Positions 43,833 to 52,800 of a DNA stretch of 64,000 bases are shown here, in pieces. The notes below the pieces were generated by a model, which made no database searches, was not told the DNA's origin, and saw only the letters and a program-made list of their open reading frames with translations. Both the position numbers and the translations under genes were made by a program. Numbering within the stretch: the stretch's first letter is position 1; every line of letters begins with the position of its first letter. This DNA is from Cellulomonas pakistanensis (GTDB lineage Bacteria > Actinomycetota > Actinomycetes > Actinomycetales > Cellulomonadaceae), in the NCBI RefSeq assembly GCF_016862755.1, contig NZ_BONO01000010.1, forward strand, positions 62,001 through 126,000, given 5' to 3'.

Positions 43833-45530
43833 GTGGGTGGGGTGCGCGATGATGGCGTCGTGGTGCCCCCCGTTCCTTCCCGAGACCCGTCCGACACCCC
43901 TGCCGCACGTAAGGCGCGGGGCGCGTTCTTCACCCCGGACGACGTCACACAGTTCATCGCCGAGTGGGCCATCAGATCCGAAAACGATGCCGTCATGGAG
44001 CCGTCCGCCGGGGATGCCGCCTTCCTCGTGGCCGCGGTTCGCCGGCTCCGCGCTCTATCCGCGGACGCATCGAGCACGCCGAGGATCGACGGCGTCGAGA
44101 TCCACGATTATTCCGCTCGTGTCGGGCGGGAGCGGGTGCGAGACGCCGGCGGTCGAGCACAGATCAAAGTCTCCGACTTCTTCCTCGTCGAACCGACTCC
44201 GGCCTACGACGCCGTCATCGGTAACCCCCCGTACGTCCGCTACCAGGACTGGACCGGCGACTCCCGAACTCGGTCGCGCGCGGCGGCACTTCGCGCGGGG
44301 GTGGCGCTGTCCGGGCTCGCGTCGAGCTGGGCAGCGTTCACGGTGCACTCGGCGGCGTTCCTGAAAGAGGGCGGACGCCTCGGTCTCGTGCTGCCCGCCG
44401 AGTTGCTGGCAGTCAACTACGCGGCACCCGTGCGCAAGTTCCTCTTCAAGCACTTTCGGTCAGTCGAACTCGTGCTGTTCGACGAGCAGGTCTTCCCGGA
44501 AGCCGAGGCAGACGTCGTCCTCCTGCTGGCGAGCGGGTACCGCTCAGGGCCGACCGACCATGCCGTGATCCGTGTGGCCAAGAACGCAGCGGCTCTGTCC
44601 GGCTTGGGTAACGGCCAGCCGTGGGCGCCGATAGACCCGGCCGACAAGTGGACGGGCTCTCTCGTCGCCCCGCAGGCGACTGAGCCGCTTCGCCGACTCC
44701 GAAGCGAGGGCGCGTTCGTCGATCTTGAGACCTGGGGAGATACCACCCTCGGCATCGTCACCGGAGCGAACCACTTCTTCACGCTCTCGCCGGCGGCCGC
44801 CAAGCGGCTCGGGCTCCGTAGGAGCGAGCTCCTGCGGCTGTCTCCACCGGGTTCCTCGCATCTCCGCGGCCTCGACCTCACGCGCAGCAAGCTCACCAGG
44901 CTCGGACAGGCTGGGAAGGCCACGTACCTCTTCTACCCCCGCGACGAGCCGTCGCCCTTCGCCCAGGCGTACATCGAAGCTGGAGAGAAGACGGCTGTCG
45001 ATGAGGCGTACAAGTGCCGGGTTCGAAAGCCGTGGTATCGCGTTCCGATCGTGAAGCCCGCCGACCTACTCCTGACGTGTATGAACGCGGACACTCCACG
45101 TCTCACGACCAATCGCGCCGGCGCTCATCACCTCAACTCCGTTCATGGGGTCTACCTCGCGCCTCCCCATCGCGATCTTGGCTCGGAGCTCTTGCCGCTT
45201 GCCAGCCTCAACTCGCTCACACTCCTCAACGCCGAGATGGTCGGCCGAGCGTACGGTGGCGGGATCCTCAAACTTGAGCCCAAGGAAGCTGATGTCTGGG
45301 CGATGCCCTCACCCGCCCTCGTGGAGGCGCGAGCGCCGGAGTTGCGCGCGGTCCGCAACGTCGTCGCACGCAAGCTCCAGGCGGGAAAGCTCCTCGACGC
45401 GGTCGCCATCGTCGATAGTGTCCTGCTGGTCGATGCCGGACACGTCACGGGAGAGCAGATGTCACACGTGAGAGAGGCGCGAGCCGAACTCGCCCGTCGC
45501 CGCACGGTCAGGGCGAGCAGTGGGCGCTGA
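43833..45530 (+). CDS. Type II-like adenine-N6 DNA methyltransferase
   Basis: Up to 565 residues. ARGAFFTPDDVTQFIAEWA and the motif I-like VMEPSAGDAAFL bind S-adenosylmethionine, and VIGNPPYVRYQDW is the catalytic NPPY motif of adenine-N6 methyltransferases. The C-terminal half (LRLSPPGSSHLRGLDLT and beyond) probably carries target recognition, as in Eco57I-type enzymes. The start is uncertain: GTG codons at 43833 and 43860 are both possible and neither has a clear ribosome binding site, so the transcript may be leaderless. The stop overlaps the partner nuclease gene by 11 bases. Confidence 0.88.
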   Translation: MGGVRDDGVVVPPVPSRDPSDTPAARKARGAFFTPDDVTQFIAEWAIRSENDAVMEPSAGDAAFLVAAVRRLRALSADASSTPRIDGVEIHDYSARVGRERVRDAGGRAQIKVSDFFLVEPTPAYDAVIGNPPYVRYQDWTGDSRTRSRAAALRAGVALSGLASSWAAFTVHSAAFLKEGGRLGLVLPAELLAVNYAAPVRKFLFKHFRSVELVLFDEQVFPEAEADVVLLLASGYRSGPTDHAVIRVAKNAAALSGLGNGQPWAPIDPADKWTGSLVAPQATEPLRRLRSEGAFVDLETWGDTTLGIVTGANHFFTLSPAAAKRLGLRRSELLRLSPPGSSHLRGLDLTRSKLTRLGQAGKATYLFYPRDEPSPFAQAYIEAGEKTAVDEAYKCRVRKPWYRVPIVKPADLLLTCMNADTPRLTTNRAGAHHLNSVHGVYLAPPHRDLGSELLPLASLNSLTLLNAEMVGRAYGGGILKLEPKEADVWAMPSPALVEARAPELRAVRNVVARKLQAGKLLDAVAIVDSVLLVDAGHVTGEQMSHVREARAELARRRTVRASSGR

Positions 45531-46581
45531 TTCGTCGAGCAAGCAGCGCGCGTGGGTGTTGTTCGACAGGATCGTCGACGAGGCGGCTGTAGACAGCGAG
45601 TACTCGAACCCGTGGGTGATCGACATGACCGGCGCCCTCCGATACGAACCTGACTTCGCCACCCTTGAGAGGCTCTTGGGTGTCCCGCTCCTCCTCCGCG
45701 CCGCCACCACGACCGGCGTCCCCGCCCTTGCGCTCGATGTCTGGATCGCCTACGAGCTGCGCCGGGCGGGCTTCGACAGGAACGCCGTCTGGCCGCGCGC
45801 AACCCATCCGAGGATCCTCCCTGCGCCTGTCGCGAAGTTGCTGGAGAAGGGTGCGCTTCCCGCCAAGATGCAGGCGGAACTGCTCGCGCGCCTTGAGAAG
45901 AAGGGCAACATCAAGGGAGTCACGCACTCATATGCGTCGATCCTGGGAAAGAACTACTTGAAGCAGGTCGACGTCATCCTGACGGACTGGGACACCGGCC
46001 CCGAGGTCCTGATCTCGACCAAGCGGATGGATTCGTCGTACGGAAAGAACGCACCCAACCGCATCGAGGAATCTTACGGCGACGCAAAAAATCTGCGCCT
46101 TCGCCACCCGATGGCCGCACTCGGATTCGTCTTCGGCCTGCGCAACGACGTTTTCGACAAAGAGCTCGCCACCGCGGATTGGCTTCTGGACCTCTTGGCG
46201 AAGCTCGGGCGGGAAGATGACGCCTATCACGCTACGTGCGTGATCTTGATCGAGTACGGCGACGAGGTTCTCCCCCCTGGCGACAATGGAGCTGACGACG
46301 AGGATCGCGCCGTGTCTGCCGGCCTTGAGCCGGCCGACGAGGACGAGGACGAGCCGCTCGTCATTGCTGACGCTCTGATCGACAACGACCTCAAGTGGCT
46401 GCCCAAGGTGCGGATCGACCACTCGCGCACGCCCGCCGCTCTGTCGCCCGCGCGTTTCCTCGCTCTGATGGTTGAGCACGTCCTGGATGCGACGCCTGTC
46501 AACCTGCACAAACAAGCACGAGACTTGCGACGTGCGCCGAACCCCGAGCGAGACGACCCAGCGACGAGTGCAGCGTCCTAG
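45520..46581 (+). CDS. Putative restriction endonuclease partnered with the adenine methyltransferase
   Basis: A 353-residue protein from GTG 45520 inside the methyltransferase 3' end. The segment KQVDVILTDWDTGPEVLIST followed by KRMDSSYGKN places an Asp and then a Lys on adjacent strands in PD-(D/E)XK arrangement, though with S-T-K rather than E-x-K. It is followed by NRIEESYGDAKNLRLRHPMA. This looks like a type II restriction-endonuclease core. The acidic stretch ADDEDRAVSAGLEPADEDED near 265-285 is likely a linker. Activity is inferred from fold motif and the tight pairing. Confidence 0.7.
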   Translation: MGADSSSKQRAWVLFDRIVDEAAVDSEYSNPWVIDMTGALRYEPDFATLERLLGVPLLLRAATTTGVPALALDVWIAYELRRAGFDRNAVWPRATHPRILPAPVAKLLEKGALPAKMQAELLARLEKKGNIKGVTHSYASILGKNYLKQVDVILTDWDTGPEVLISTKRMDSSYGKNAPNRIEESYGDAKNLRLRHPMAALGFVFGLRNDVFDKELATADWLLDLLAKLGREDDAYHATCVILIEYGDEVLPPGDNGADDEDRAVSAGLEPADEDEDEPLVIADALIDNDLKWLPKVRIDHSRTPAALSPARFLALMVEHVLDATPVNLHKQARDLRRAPNPERDDPATSAAS

Positions 46582-46619
46582 TCACCGCTCCGCGAGGCGA
46601 TGACTCACGCAGTACGCAT

Positions 46620-46650
46620 GGGCGGCGCGGGACGAGGGCCCGCGCCGCCC
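46620..46650. terminator. Bidirectional hairpin between nuclease gene and galM
   Basis: Perfect 12-base arms GGGCGGCGCGGG (46620-46631) and CCCGCGCCGCCC (46639-46650) with a 7-base loop, in the 79-base gap between convergent genes. Confidence 0.75.
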
Positions 46651-46660
46651 ACGGGTCAAC

Positions 46661-47887
46661 TCACCGCCGCCCGCGCGACAGGTCGAACACCGTCGTCGTG
46701 TCGTACGTCTCCCCCGGTCGCAGCGTCGTGCTCGGGAACTGCGGCTGGTTCGGCGAGTCCGGGAAGTGCTGCGTCTCGAGCGCCAGCCCGTCGGACTGCC
46801 GGTACACGTGCCCGCCGGTGCCGACGAGCGTCGCGTCCAGGAAGTTGCCCGAGTAGAACTGGATGCCCGGCTCGGTCGTCCACATCTTCAGCGTCCGCCC
46901 GGAGTCCGGGTCCCGGAGCTTCGCCGCCAGCTCCAGGCTGTCGTCGTCGGGTCGGTCGAGCACCCAGTTGTGGTCGTAGCCCTGCCCGAACAGCAGCTGC
47001 TCGAACGGCTCGCGGATGCGCTCGCCGATCGCCGTCGCCTCGCGGAAGTCCATCGGCGTGCCGGACACGTCGGCGAGCTCGCCGGTCGGGATCAGCGTCG
47101 AGTCGACCGGCGTGTAGCGGCTGGCCGGCAGCGTGAGCTCGTGGTCGAGGATCGAGGACGTGCCCTCGCCCTGGAGGTTCCAGTACGTGTGGTTCGTCAG
47201 GTTCACGACCGTCGGCGCGTCTGTCGTCGCGGTGTAGTGGATCTCGAGCTTCTGGTCGCGGGTCAGCGTGTACGTGACCTGCACGTCGAGGGTGCCCGGG
47301 TAGCCCTCTTCGCCGGCGGGGCTGGTGTAGTTCAGCTGCAGCCCGACGCTGCGGTGGCCCTGGTTCGGCGTCGCGTCCCACACCTTGGTGTCGAAGCCCT
47401 CGAAGCCGCCGTGCAGGCTGTTCGGGTCGTTGTTGATCGGCAGCTGGTAGGTGTTGCCGTCGAGCTCGAACTGGCCGTTGGCGATGCGATTGCCGTACCG
47501 GCCGATGATCGCGCCGAAGTACGGGCCGGGGTTGTTGTTGTCGAGGTAGCCCTGCAGGTCGCTGAAGCCCAGCACGACGTTCACCGGGTCGTTCCGGCCG
47601 TTCGGCACCTCGAGCGTCTGGATGATGCCGCCGTACGTGAGGATCCGGACGGTCATTCCGCGGTTGCTGAGGGTGTACCGCTCGACGGCGGCGCCGTCCT
47701 CGGTGGTCCCCCACGGCTCGGACGTGATGGTGGCCCTGTCGTGGTGCCCGCCTCCCTTGTCACCACCCCAGCGGTCGGTAGTGTCATCGGCTCCCAGAGC
47801 CGCAGGTCCGCCCGAGACGAGCAGTGCGGCGACTGCGAGCGGGGCTACGACCCCCACGAGGCCGCGACGGAGTTGGCGCATGCGCAT
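46661..47887 (-). CDS. galM: Secreted aldose 1-epimerase
   Basis: A 408-residue mutarotase interconverting alpha and beta sugar anomers. The start at 47887 follows GGGGGAG. A Sec signal peptide is present (basic RQLRRG then VVAPLAVAALLVSGGPAALGA), so it is exported. The beta-sandwich core has GGIIQTLEVPN, FGAIIGRYGNRIANG, INNDPNSLHGG with catalytic His, and LTNHTYWNLQG with the second His. The C-terminal general-base Glu is in MWTTEPGIQFYSGN. An intact gene lying inside the defence island next to a decayed copy of its own 3' end is unusual. Confidence 0.92.
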   Translation of the reverse strand: MRMRQLRRGLVGVVAPLAVAALLVSGGPAALGADDTTDRWGGDKGGGHHDRATITSEPWGTTEDGAAVERYTLSNRGMTVRILTYGGIIQTLEVPNGRNDPVNVVLGFSDLQGYLDNNNPGPYFGAIIGRYGNRIANGQFELDGNTYQLPINNDPNSLHGGFEGFDTKVWDATPNQGHRSVGLQLNYTSPAGEEGYPGTLDVQVTYTLTRDQKLEIHYTATTDAPTVVNLTNHTYWNLQGEGTSSILDHELTLPASRYTPVDSTLIPTGELADVSGTPMDFREATAIGERIREPFEQLLFGQGYDHNWVLDRPDDDSLELAAKLRDPDSGRTLKMWTTEPGIQFYSGNFLDATLVGTGGHVYRQSDGLALETQHFPDSPNQPQFPSTTLRPGETYDTTTVFDLSRGRR

Positions 47888-48150
47888 GTGACTCCCCCTG
47901 TCCACGTCGGCCGGCGCCGCCCCTAGGACGTCGATGTCCCGCGGCGCGGCGACCCTGGCGCGTGACGTGGACGAGGTCGGGGGCCCGGAGGGGCGGTGCG
48001 GTCGTGATCGAAGCTATGGGCTGGAACACCGACCGTCAACGCGCGCCCGTCTTACGTCGACTCCAGTGGCCGGGGGGCGGGCCTCGGTCACGATCGAACC
48101 CGTTCAGCAAACCTCGGACGGATCGGCATCAGAACGTGTTACATGAGCGC

Positions 48151-49848
48151 ATGGATACAACCTCACGCACGACGCTCGACGAAGCGTTTGACTCCGAACT
48201 GACCGGCGACCGGACACCGAGCGCCGCAATGCTCGCCTGGTTCCTACTGCATGTTGAGCGCCTGGATCCTGAGCTGGTCCCAGATGCCATCTGCGACGGA
48301 CGCGGCGATAAAGGCATCGATGCGCTGATTGTTGACGATGAGCAGAGCGAGATCGTCCTATTCCAGGGGAAGCGCATGGAAAGCGCGACAAAAACCCAGG
48401 GTGATAATGACTTGCGGCATCTACTCGGTGCAGCCAACTACTTCGTCGACGAAAAGGCCGTCGAAGGCCTGCTCGCCAGCAAGCCGAACCACGAGCTCCG
48501 CAATTTGTTAACCCGAAACAACGTCGCTCAGAAAGTGGCCTCAGGATATAAAGTCCGCCGACTCGTACTCGTGACCAACGCAAGTCTCGACGCGTCGGCA
48601 CAAGGTCTTCTCGATGCAGTGTCACATCAGGAGCCGACGCTTGACGTGTGGCATCAGGACAAACTCGTCGCCGTCGCGGAGCGTGTCCGGCGCGCGGACC
48701 TGCGAGAAGAGACAGTGTCCATCCGCCCCGCTACACCAGTGATCGCGGTCGACTTGGAGGGGGAGGCCAAGATGGCGATCGCTCTCGTCCGAGCTCACGA
48801 GCTCGTCGGTCTGCCTGGCATCGAGGACTTGACCCTCTTCGCCCGGAATGTCCGACTGTCCGCAGGGAACACCCGTATAAATAAAGAACTAGCTGCGACC
48901 GTCGCCGATCCGAAGGAACACGCTCTGTTTCCGGCAGCTCACAACGGCATAACCGTACTAACCAACGGACTCACAATCGGCGAAGCCGATATTCGACTAA
49001 ACGGCCTGAGCGTAGTCAACGGGTGCCAGTCACTCCTCGCCCTTCACCGCGGGAGAGGTGCCCTGACTCCACAGCTGAAGATCCTTGTGAAGATAGTTGA
49101 GCTTCCGAGCCGACAGAGCTACATCAGCGATACGATCACCTATCGTGCGAACAACCAGAACGCTGTGAACATCCGAGACCAACGCTCGACGGATGGGATT
49201 CAACTCGGCCTATATCGCGCGGTACGTGAGGAGTTTGGTGGTGAGTTCGAGTACGTCATCAAGATCGGTCAAACATCGCAGGCTGCTCGAACCCTTGATA
49301 ATACGCTTGCCGCACAGCTGATCACCGCGGTATTGCGCGAAAAGCCGTGGGCTGCGGTAAGGAAGGTGCGGTTGTTCGACCAGGACTACCACAACATCTT
49401 CGCACCAGACGTCAATGCACACGTCTTGTTCTTGCTTGAGCTTGTCAACGAGGCTTGCAACGTGTCGCGGGAACATCTCGAAGGTGAGCTGAAATCAGCA
49501 TTTGCATCCGTCAGGTTCACCGTGGCAGCTCTCGTCGCCGACGTTCTAAGACTCAGCGATCGCGGCGCGCAACTTCTCGCCGATCCCAGCGCGTGGTTGC
49601 CAGCGAAGCAGCAGGAAGTCCTCTCATGGCTCTCGGAACGCGCGCGGGATGTTGTCGGAAACATCAACGGATATGTGGTTGACGCTGCTACGGAGGCGCA
49701 GGAAGAGAAGCGCGACTTCGACGCGAAGACCGTCTTCAAGAGCGCAAGTGGAATCGCGCCACTCCGTCGTGAGATAGCAACCGTTTCTAGGCGCGTCGAG
49801 CGTCGTGAACCTGGGTACCTGTTTGACCTTGCGCCTAGCCGGCTCTGA
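48151..49848 (+). CDS. AIPR-family (abortive infection phage resistance) protein
   Basis: A 565-residue protein. The central segment FARNVRLSAGNTRINKELAA, then HALFPAAHNGITVLTNGL and LNGLSVVNGCQSLLAL, is the AIPR family hallmark. N-terminal GDKGIDALIVDDEQSEIVLF followed by QGKRM gives D-x(n)-Q-x-K, a PD-(D/E)XK-like nuclease arrangement. AIPR proteins are linked to phage-induced abortive infection and to modification-dependent restriction. It stands alone between galM and the HAD/membrane pair. Codon use is less GC-rich than in the sugar loci, in keeping with transfer. Start ATG 48151; GTG at 48136 is an alternative. Confidence 0.85.
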   Translation: MDTTSRTTLDEAFDSELTGDRTPSAAMLAWFLLHVERLDPELVPDAICDGRGDKGIDALIVDDEQSEIVLFQGKRMESATKTQGDNDLRHLLGAANYFVDEKAVEGLLASKPNHELRNLLTRNNVAQKVASGYKVRRLVLVTNASLDASAQGLLDAVSHQEPTLDVWHQDKLVAVAERVRRADLREETVSIRPATPVIAVDLEGEAKMAIALVRAHELVGLPGIEDLTLFARNVRLSAGNTRINKELAATVADPKEHALFPAAHNGITVLTNGLTIGEADIRLNGLSVVNGCQSLLALHRGRGALTPQLKILVKIVELPSRQSYISDTITYRANNQNAVNIRDQRSTDGIQLGLYRAVREEFGGEFEYVIKIGQTSQAARTLDNTLAAQLITAVLREKPWAAVRKVRLFDQDYHNIFAPDVNAHVLFLLELVNEACNVSREHLEGELKSAFASVRFTVAALVADVLRLSDRGAQLLADPSAWLPAKQQEVLSWLSERARDVVGNINGYVVDAATEAQEEKRDFDAKTVFKSASGIAPLRREIATVSRRVERREPGYLFDLAPSRL

Positions 49849-49927
49849 CTTTGCCGCTGCCTTTGCCTTTGCTGGGCTTTACCGCCGCGGAAAGTGGACC
49901 TCGATCGCGTTAGTCGCGATGCGGTGG

Positions 49928-50557
49928 TCAGCGCGCTCGCGCTGCGCTCCCGGCGGGAGCGCCGTGGCTTCGCTGAGACGTGTCGTGCTCTACGCGCACC
50001 ACCAGCTCCTCCGGCCCCGTGCTCGCGAAGGCAAAGGACGTCGCCGACTGCAAAGCGATCGCAGCAACAACTAGGGCGGCCGCACCTACCTTATAGAACC
50101 AGACCAACTTGTCCTCTGAGTGCATCGGCCCCGTGCGCTTACCGCTCAGAATAGCGACGACCCGCGAAGGCTCGTAGGGGCTTCCTGCAGTGATTGCCTG
50201 AGTCATTCCGGCAACCGGGAGCGACCTCATGATTTCTTGTTCAAGAGCCTCACCATGCTTCACTGCCGCCTTCAGGAGTGGGTGGTACCACGCTCGATCG
50301 ACAAAGTAGAACGCGTACCAGAGCAAAAGTCCCAACACCACCACCAATGCGCCGAGGCTGAACGGTCCGACAGTCGCACCGTCTCTGGCCGTCCACCCAG
50401 CAGCCCCGAGAGCGAAGGTCGCAACTGTCAGCGCAAGTCCACGGATCCTCCATTCGATCTCATTGAAGTGTTTCTGAACTTCGACGGATTGCTTCCACAT
50501 CTCGACGTAGAGGCTGACTTGATCAGTCTGACTGAACTTGCTCTTGCGCGCAAACAT
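49928..50557 (-). CDS. Three-helix membrane protein partnered with a HAD hydrolase
   Basis: A 209-residue protein. Start ATG at 50557 has AAGG close upstream; GTG at 50563 is possible. After a soluble N-terminal helix (VEMWKQSVEVQKHFNEIEWR), two hydrophobic segments (LALTVATFALGAAGWTA and GALVVVLGLLLWYAFYFVD) and a third near the end (YKVGAAALVVAAIALQSA) are predicted to span the membrane, with a ~75-residue soluble loop between. It resembles small multimeric membrane proteins such as the RipA type, but I am not certain. It follows the HAD gene by about seven bases, so they form an operon. Confidence 0.65.
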   Translation of the reverse strand: MFARKSKFSQTDQVSLYVEMWKQSVEVQKHFNEIEWRIRGLALTVATFALGAAGWTARDGATVGPFSLGALVVVLGLLLWYAFYFVDRAWYHPLLKAAVKHGEALEQEIMRSLPVAGMTQAITAGSPYEPSRVVAILSGKRTGPMHSEDKLVWFYKVGAAALVVAAIALQSATSFAFASTGPEELVVRVEHDTSQRSHGAPAGSAARAR

Positions 50558-50564
50558 GATCACC

Positions 50565-51416
50565 TTAAAATAGGTCGAGAACCCTTTCGAACGACGTGCA
50601 CGATACAGTCGGAACGATCACTCCGGACGGCAGCGCTCGCTCGCGCTCCACGTCTGCGTCCGTCCAGTGCGACACGCGTCGAAGTAGATTGTACTCGTCT
50701 CGGTGTTGGACTTGACCATACTCGGCGTGCGCGTCAAGCACTCCGACCGACTGTGCCATGGAGACGTCTTTAATCAGACTGTCTCCGATGTACACCGCGT
50801 CCTCGGCCGCTTTTCCGCAGTCGCGAAGGATCGCTCGCAGGATCTCAGGGTTTGGCTTCCACTCTCCCTTTCCCACATGCCGGTGTTCTGTCTGCCTGAG
50901 CCCGTACGAACTCGGGTCTCGTTGCCGCAGGCTCTCGACGCCGACCCCGCGCGGCAAGTCGTGATCGGGCGCCGAGTACAGGATGTCAATTACGCCGTCC
51001 AGGCCCGTATGTTTGATTCGCCACTCGGTCCAATATGCAACCGACTCGGTGTAAGCGATGACGGTAACGCCTTCGGACTTTAGTCGATTGAGTGTCTCAA
51101 GAACCCTCGGATAGAGCCGCGTCGCTCGCCTACGCTCCGAGTGCAGCGCGTGGAGAGCCTCGTCGAATACTTCGGCCGGCTCGCGCGGGAGAACAGCAGC
51201 CCGGAGCGACGGTATCTCATTGAGCAGGTTCGAGTATTCGGTTGTACCTCGCAATTGATGGATCGGCCTAATCTCCGCTTCGAGCTGCGACCGAGGTACT
51301 CCGCTATCATTCGACAGTTTCTCTAGCATGGCGGAGAAGGAGCGGAACCATGCTTCGAACCAGTCCCAAGTCGTGTTATCTAGGTCTGTCACTAGAACAC
51401 TCTTCTTCGCACCCAT
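50565..51416 (-). CDS. HAD-superfamily phosphatase
   Basis: A 283-residue HAD hydrolase. Motif I DLDNTTWDW has nucleophile Asp11 and acid/base Asp13; motif II is the Thr in VIAYTES; motif III is the Lys in GEWKPNPEI; motif IV is YIGDSLIKDV. A helical cap lies between motifs I and II. The two Trp next to the nucleophile are unusual. It is the first gene of a two-gene operon with a membrane protein, inside the low-GC section of the island. Substrate is unknown; a nucleotide or signalling phosphate is possible. Confidence 0.82.
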   Translation of the reverse strand: MGAKKSVLVTDLDNTTWDWFEAWFRSFSAMLEKLSNDSGVPRSQLEAEIRPIHQLRGTTEYSNLLNEIPSLRAAVLPREPAEVFDEALHALHSERRRATRLYPRVLETLNRLKSEGVTVIAYTESVAYWTEWRIKHTGLDGVIDILYSAPDHDLPRGVGVESLRQRDPSSYGLRQTEHRHVGKGEWKPNPEILRAILRDCGKAAEDAVYIGDSLIKDVSMAQSVGVLDAHAEYGQVQHRDEYNLLRRVSHWTDADVERERALPSGVIVPTVSCTSFERVLDLF

Positions 51417-51620
51417 GGGGACAACCTACGGCCCGACACTGACATCTCGGCGACACCTCCACCTCCATTGGAGTTCGGGCATGCTTCACTGGGCGCCAAC
51501 GGGGTGTGACCATCGGTCCCCTACCAGCGCTTTGGGGCATGATCGACGTCTCAGCGCGGACGGCTCAACGTCCGCCAGCCACACCGCAACGGCGCACGCA
51601 GGACGGGAGGCCCCAACCAG

Positions 51621-52796
51621 ATGGCCGGCTCCCAGACCGCCCTGCGCGAGGCCAACCGCGCCACCGTCGTCGACACCATCCGCCGCTACGGCGGCCTCAC
51701 CCAGGTCGAACTGGCCGCGACAACCGGGCTGTCAGCCGCCACCGTCTCCAACATCGTCCGCGAGCTCCAGCAGGCCGGCGAGGTCGACGTCAGAGCCACG
51801 ATCCACAACGGCCGCCGCGCCATGCTCGTCGCGATGGTCCACCGCACGGGCCTCGCGGCCGGCGTCCACGTCGGCACGCGGCACATGAGCATCACGCTCA
51901 CCGACTCCGCCCACCAGGTCCTCGTCGAGCAGGCCCTCCCCCTCCCCCACGAGCACCGCGCCGACACGAGCCTCGACCGCGCCGCCCTCCTCCTGGTCGA
52001 GCTCCTCGAGCGCGTCGGCTCCGGCCTCGACGAGCTCCTCGGCATCGGCATCGGCCTCCCCGCACCGGTGGACGCCGCAACCGGCACCGTCTCGGTCCCC
52101 GGCATCCTCCGCGGCTGGGACGACGCCCCGGTCGCCCAGGTGATGTCGAAGCGGCTCGGCGTCCCGGTGTTCGTCGACAACGACGCCAACCTCGGCGCCC
52201 TCGCCGAGAGCCGCCTGGGCGCGAGCCGGCACTTCCAGGACTCCGTCTACGTCCGCGCGTCCCACGGCACCGGCGCCGGCATCGCCCTGCACAGGAACCT
52301 GCACCGCGGCTTCGCCGGCACCGCCGGCGAGATCGGCCACGTCCAGGTCGACGCCCAGGGCCACGTCTGCCTCTGCGGGAGCCGCGGCTGCCTCAACACC
52401 GTCGTCGGCGCGCCCGCGCTCATCGAAGTTCTCAGGGCAAGCCGAGGCAGCCTCACACTGAGAGACATCGTCGCCCTCGCCAACGACGGCGACCCGGGCT
52501 GCCGCCAGGTCGTCGAGGACGCCGGCGCCACCATCGGCGCGGTCGTCGCCGGGCTGGCCATCGCCGTGAACCCGCAGTGCGTGGTCGTCGGCGGCGAGCT
52601 CGCCGAGACCGGCGAGCTGCTCATCGGCCCCATGCGCGAGGCGATCCGCCGCCGGGTGCCGCTCAACCACATCGCCCCGCTCGAGGTCGTCGCCGCGGAG
52701 CTCGGCCCGAACGCGGAGGCGATGGGCGCCGTCCTGCTCGCGCTGGAAAACACCCGCGGCACCCTCCCCACCCGCACCAGCCCCGACGGAGACTGA
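51621..52796 (+). CDS. ROK-family transcriptional regulator
   Basis: A 391-residue regulator. Residues ~8-70 form a winged helix-turn-helix (TIRRYGGLTQVELAATTGLS and AATVSNIVREL). A ROK sugar-kinase-like domain follows, with GIGIGLPAPVDAATGTV, FVDNDANLGALAESRLG, and the zinc-binding CLCGSRGC. It is five bases before an ABC ATPase gene and upstream of a monosaccharide importer, which it probably controls. Imperfect direct repeats at 53637 and 53765, before the importer, are candidate binding sites (inference). Confidence 0.87.
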   Translation: MAGSQTALREANRATVVDTIRRYGGLTQVELAATTGLSAATVSNIVRELQQAGEVDVRATIHNGRRAMLVAMVHRTGLAAGVHVGTRHMSITLTDSAHQVLVEQALPLPHEHRADTSLDRAALLLVELLERVGSGLDELLGIGIGLPAPVDAATGTVSVPGILRGWDDAPVAQVMSKRLGVPVFVDNDANLGALAESRLGASRHFQDSVYVRASHGTGAGIALHRNLHRGFAGTAGEIGHVQVDAQGHVCLCGSRGCLNTVVGAPALIEVLRASRGSLTLRDIVALANDGDPGCRQVVEDAGATIGAVVAGLAIAVNPQCVVVGGELAETGELLIGPMREAIRRRVPLNHIAPLEVVAAELGPNAEAMGAVLLALENTRGTLPTRTSPDGD

Positions 52797-52800
52797 GACC

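Noticed and set aside
27619..51416. Prophage or integrative element
   Set aside because: No integrase, phage structural, replication or conjugation genes and no tRNA or attachment-site repeats were found; the genes fit a defence island instead.
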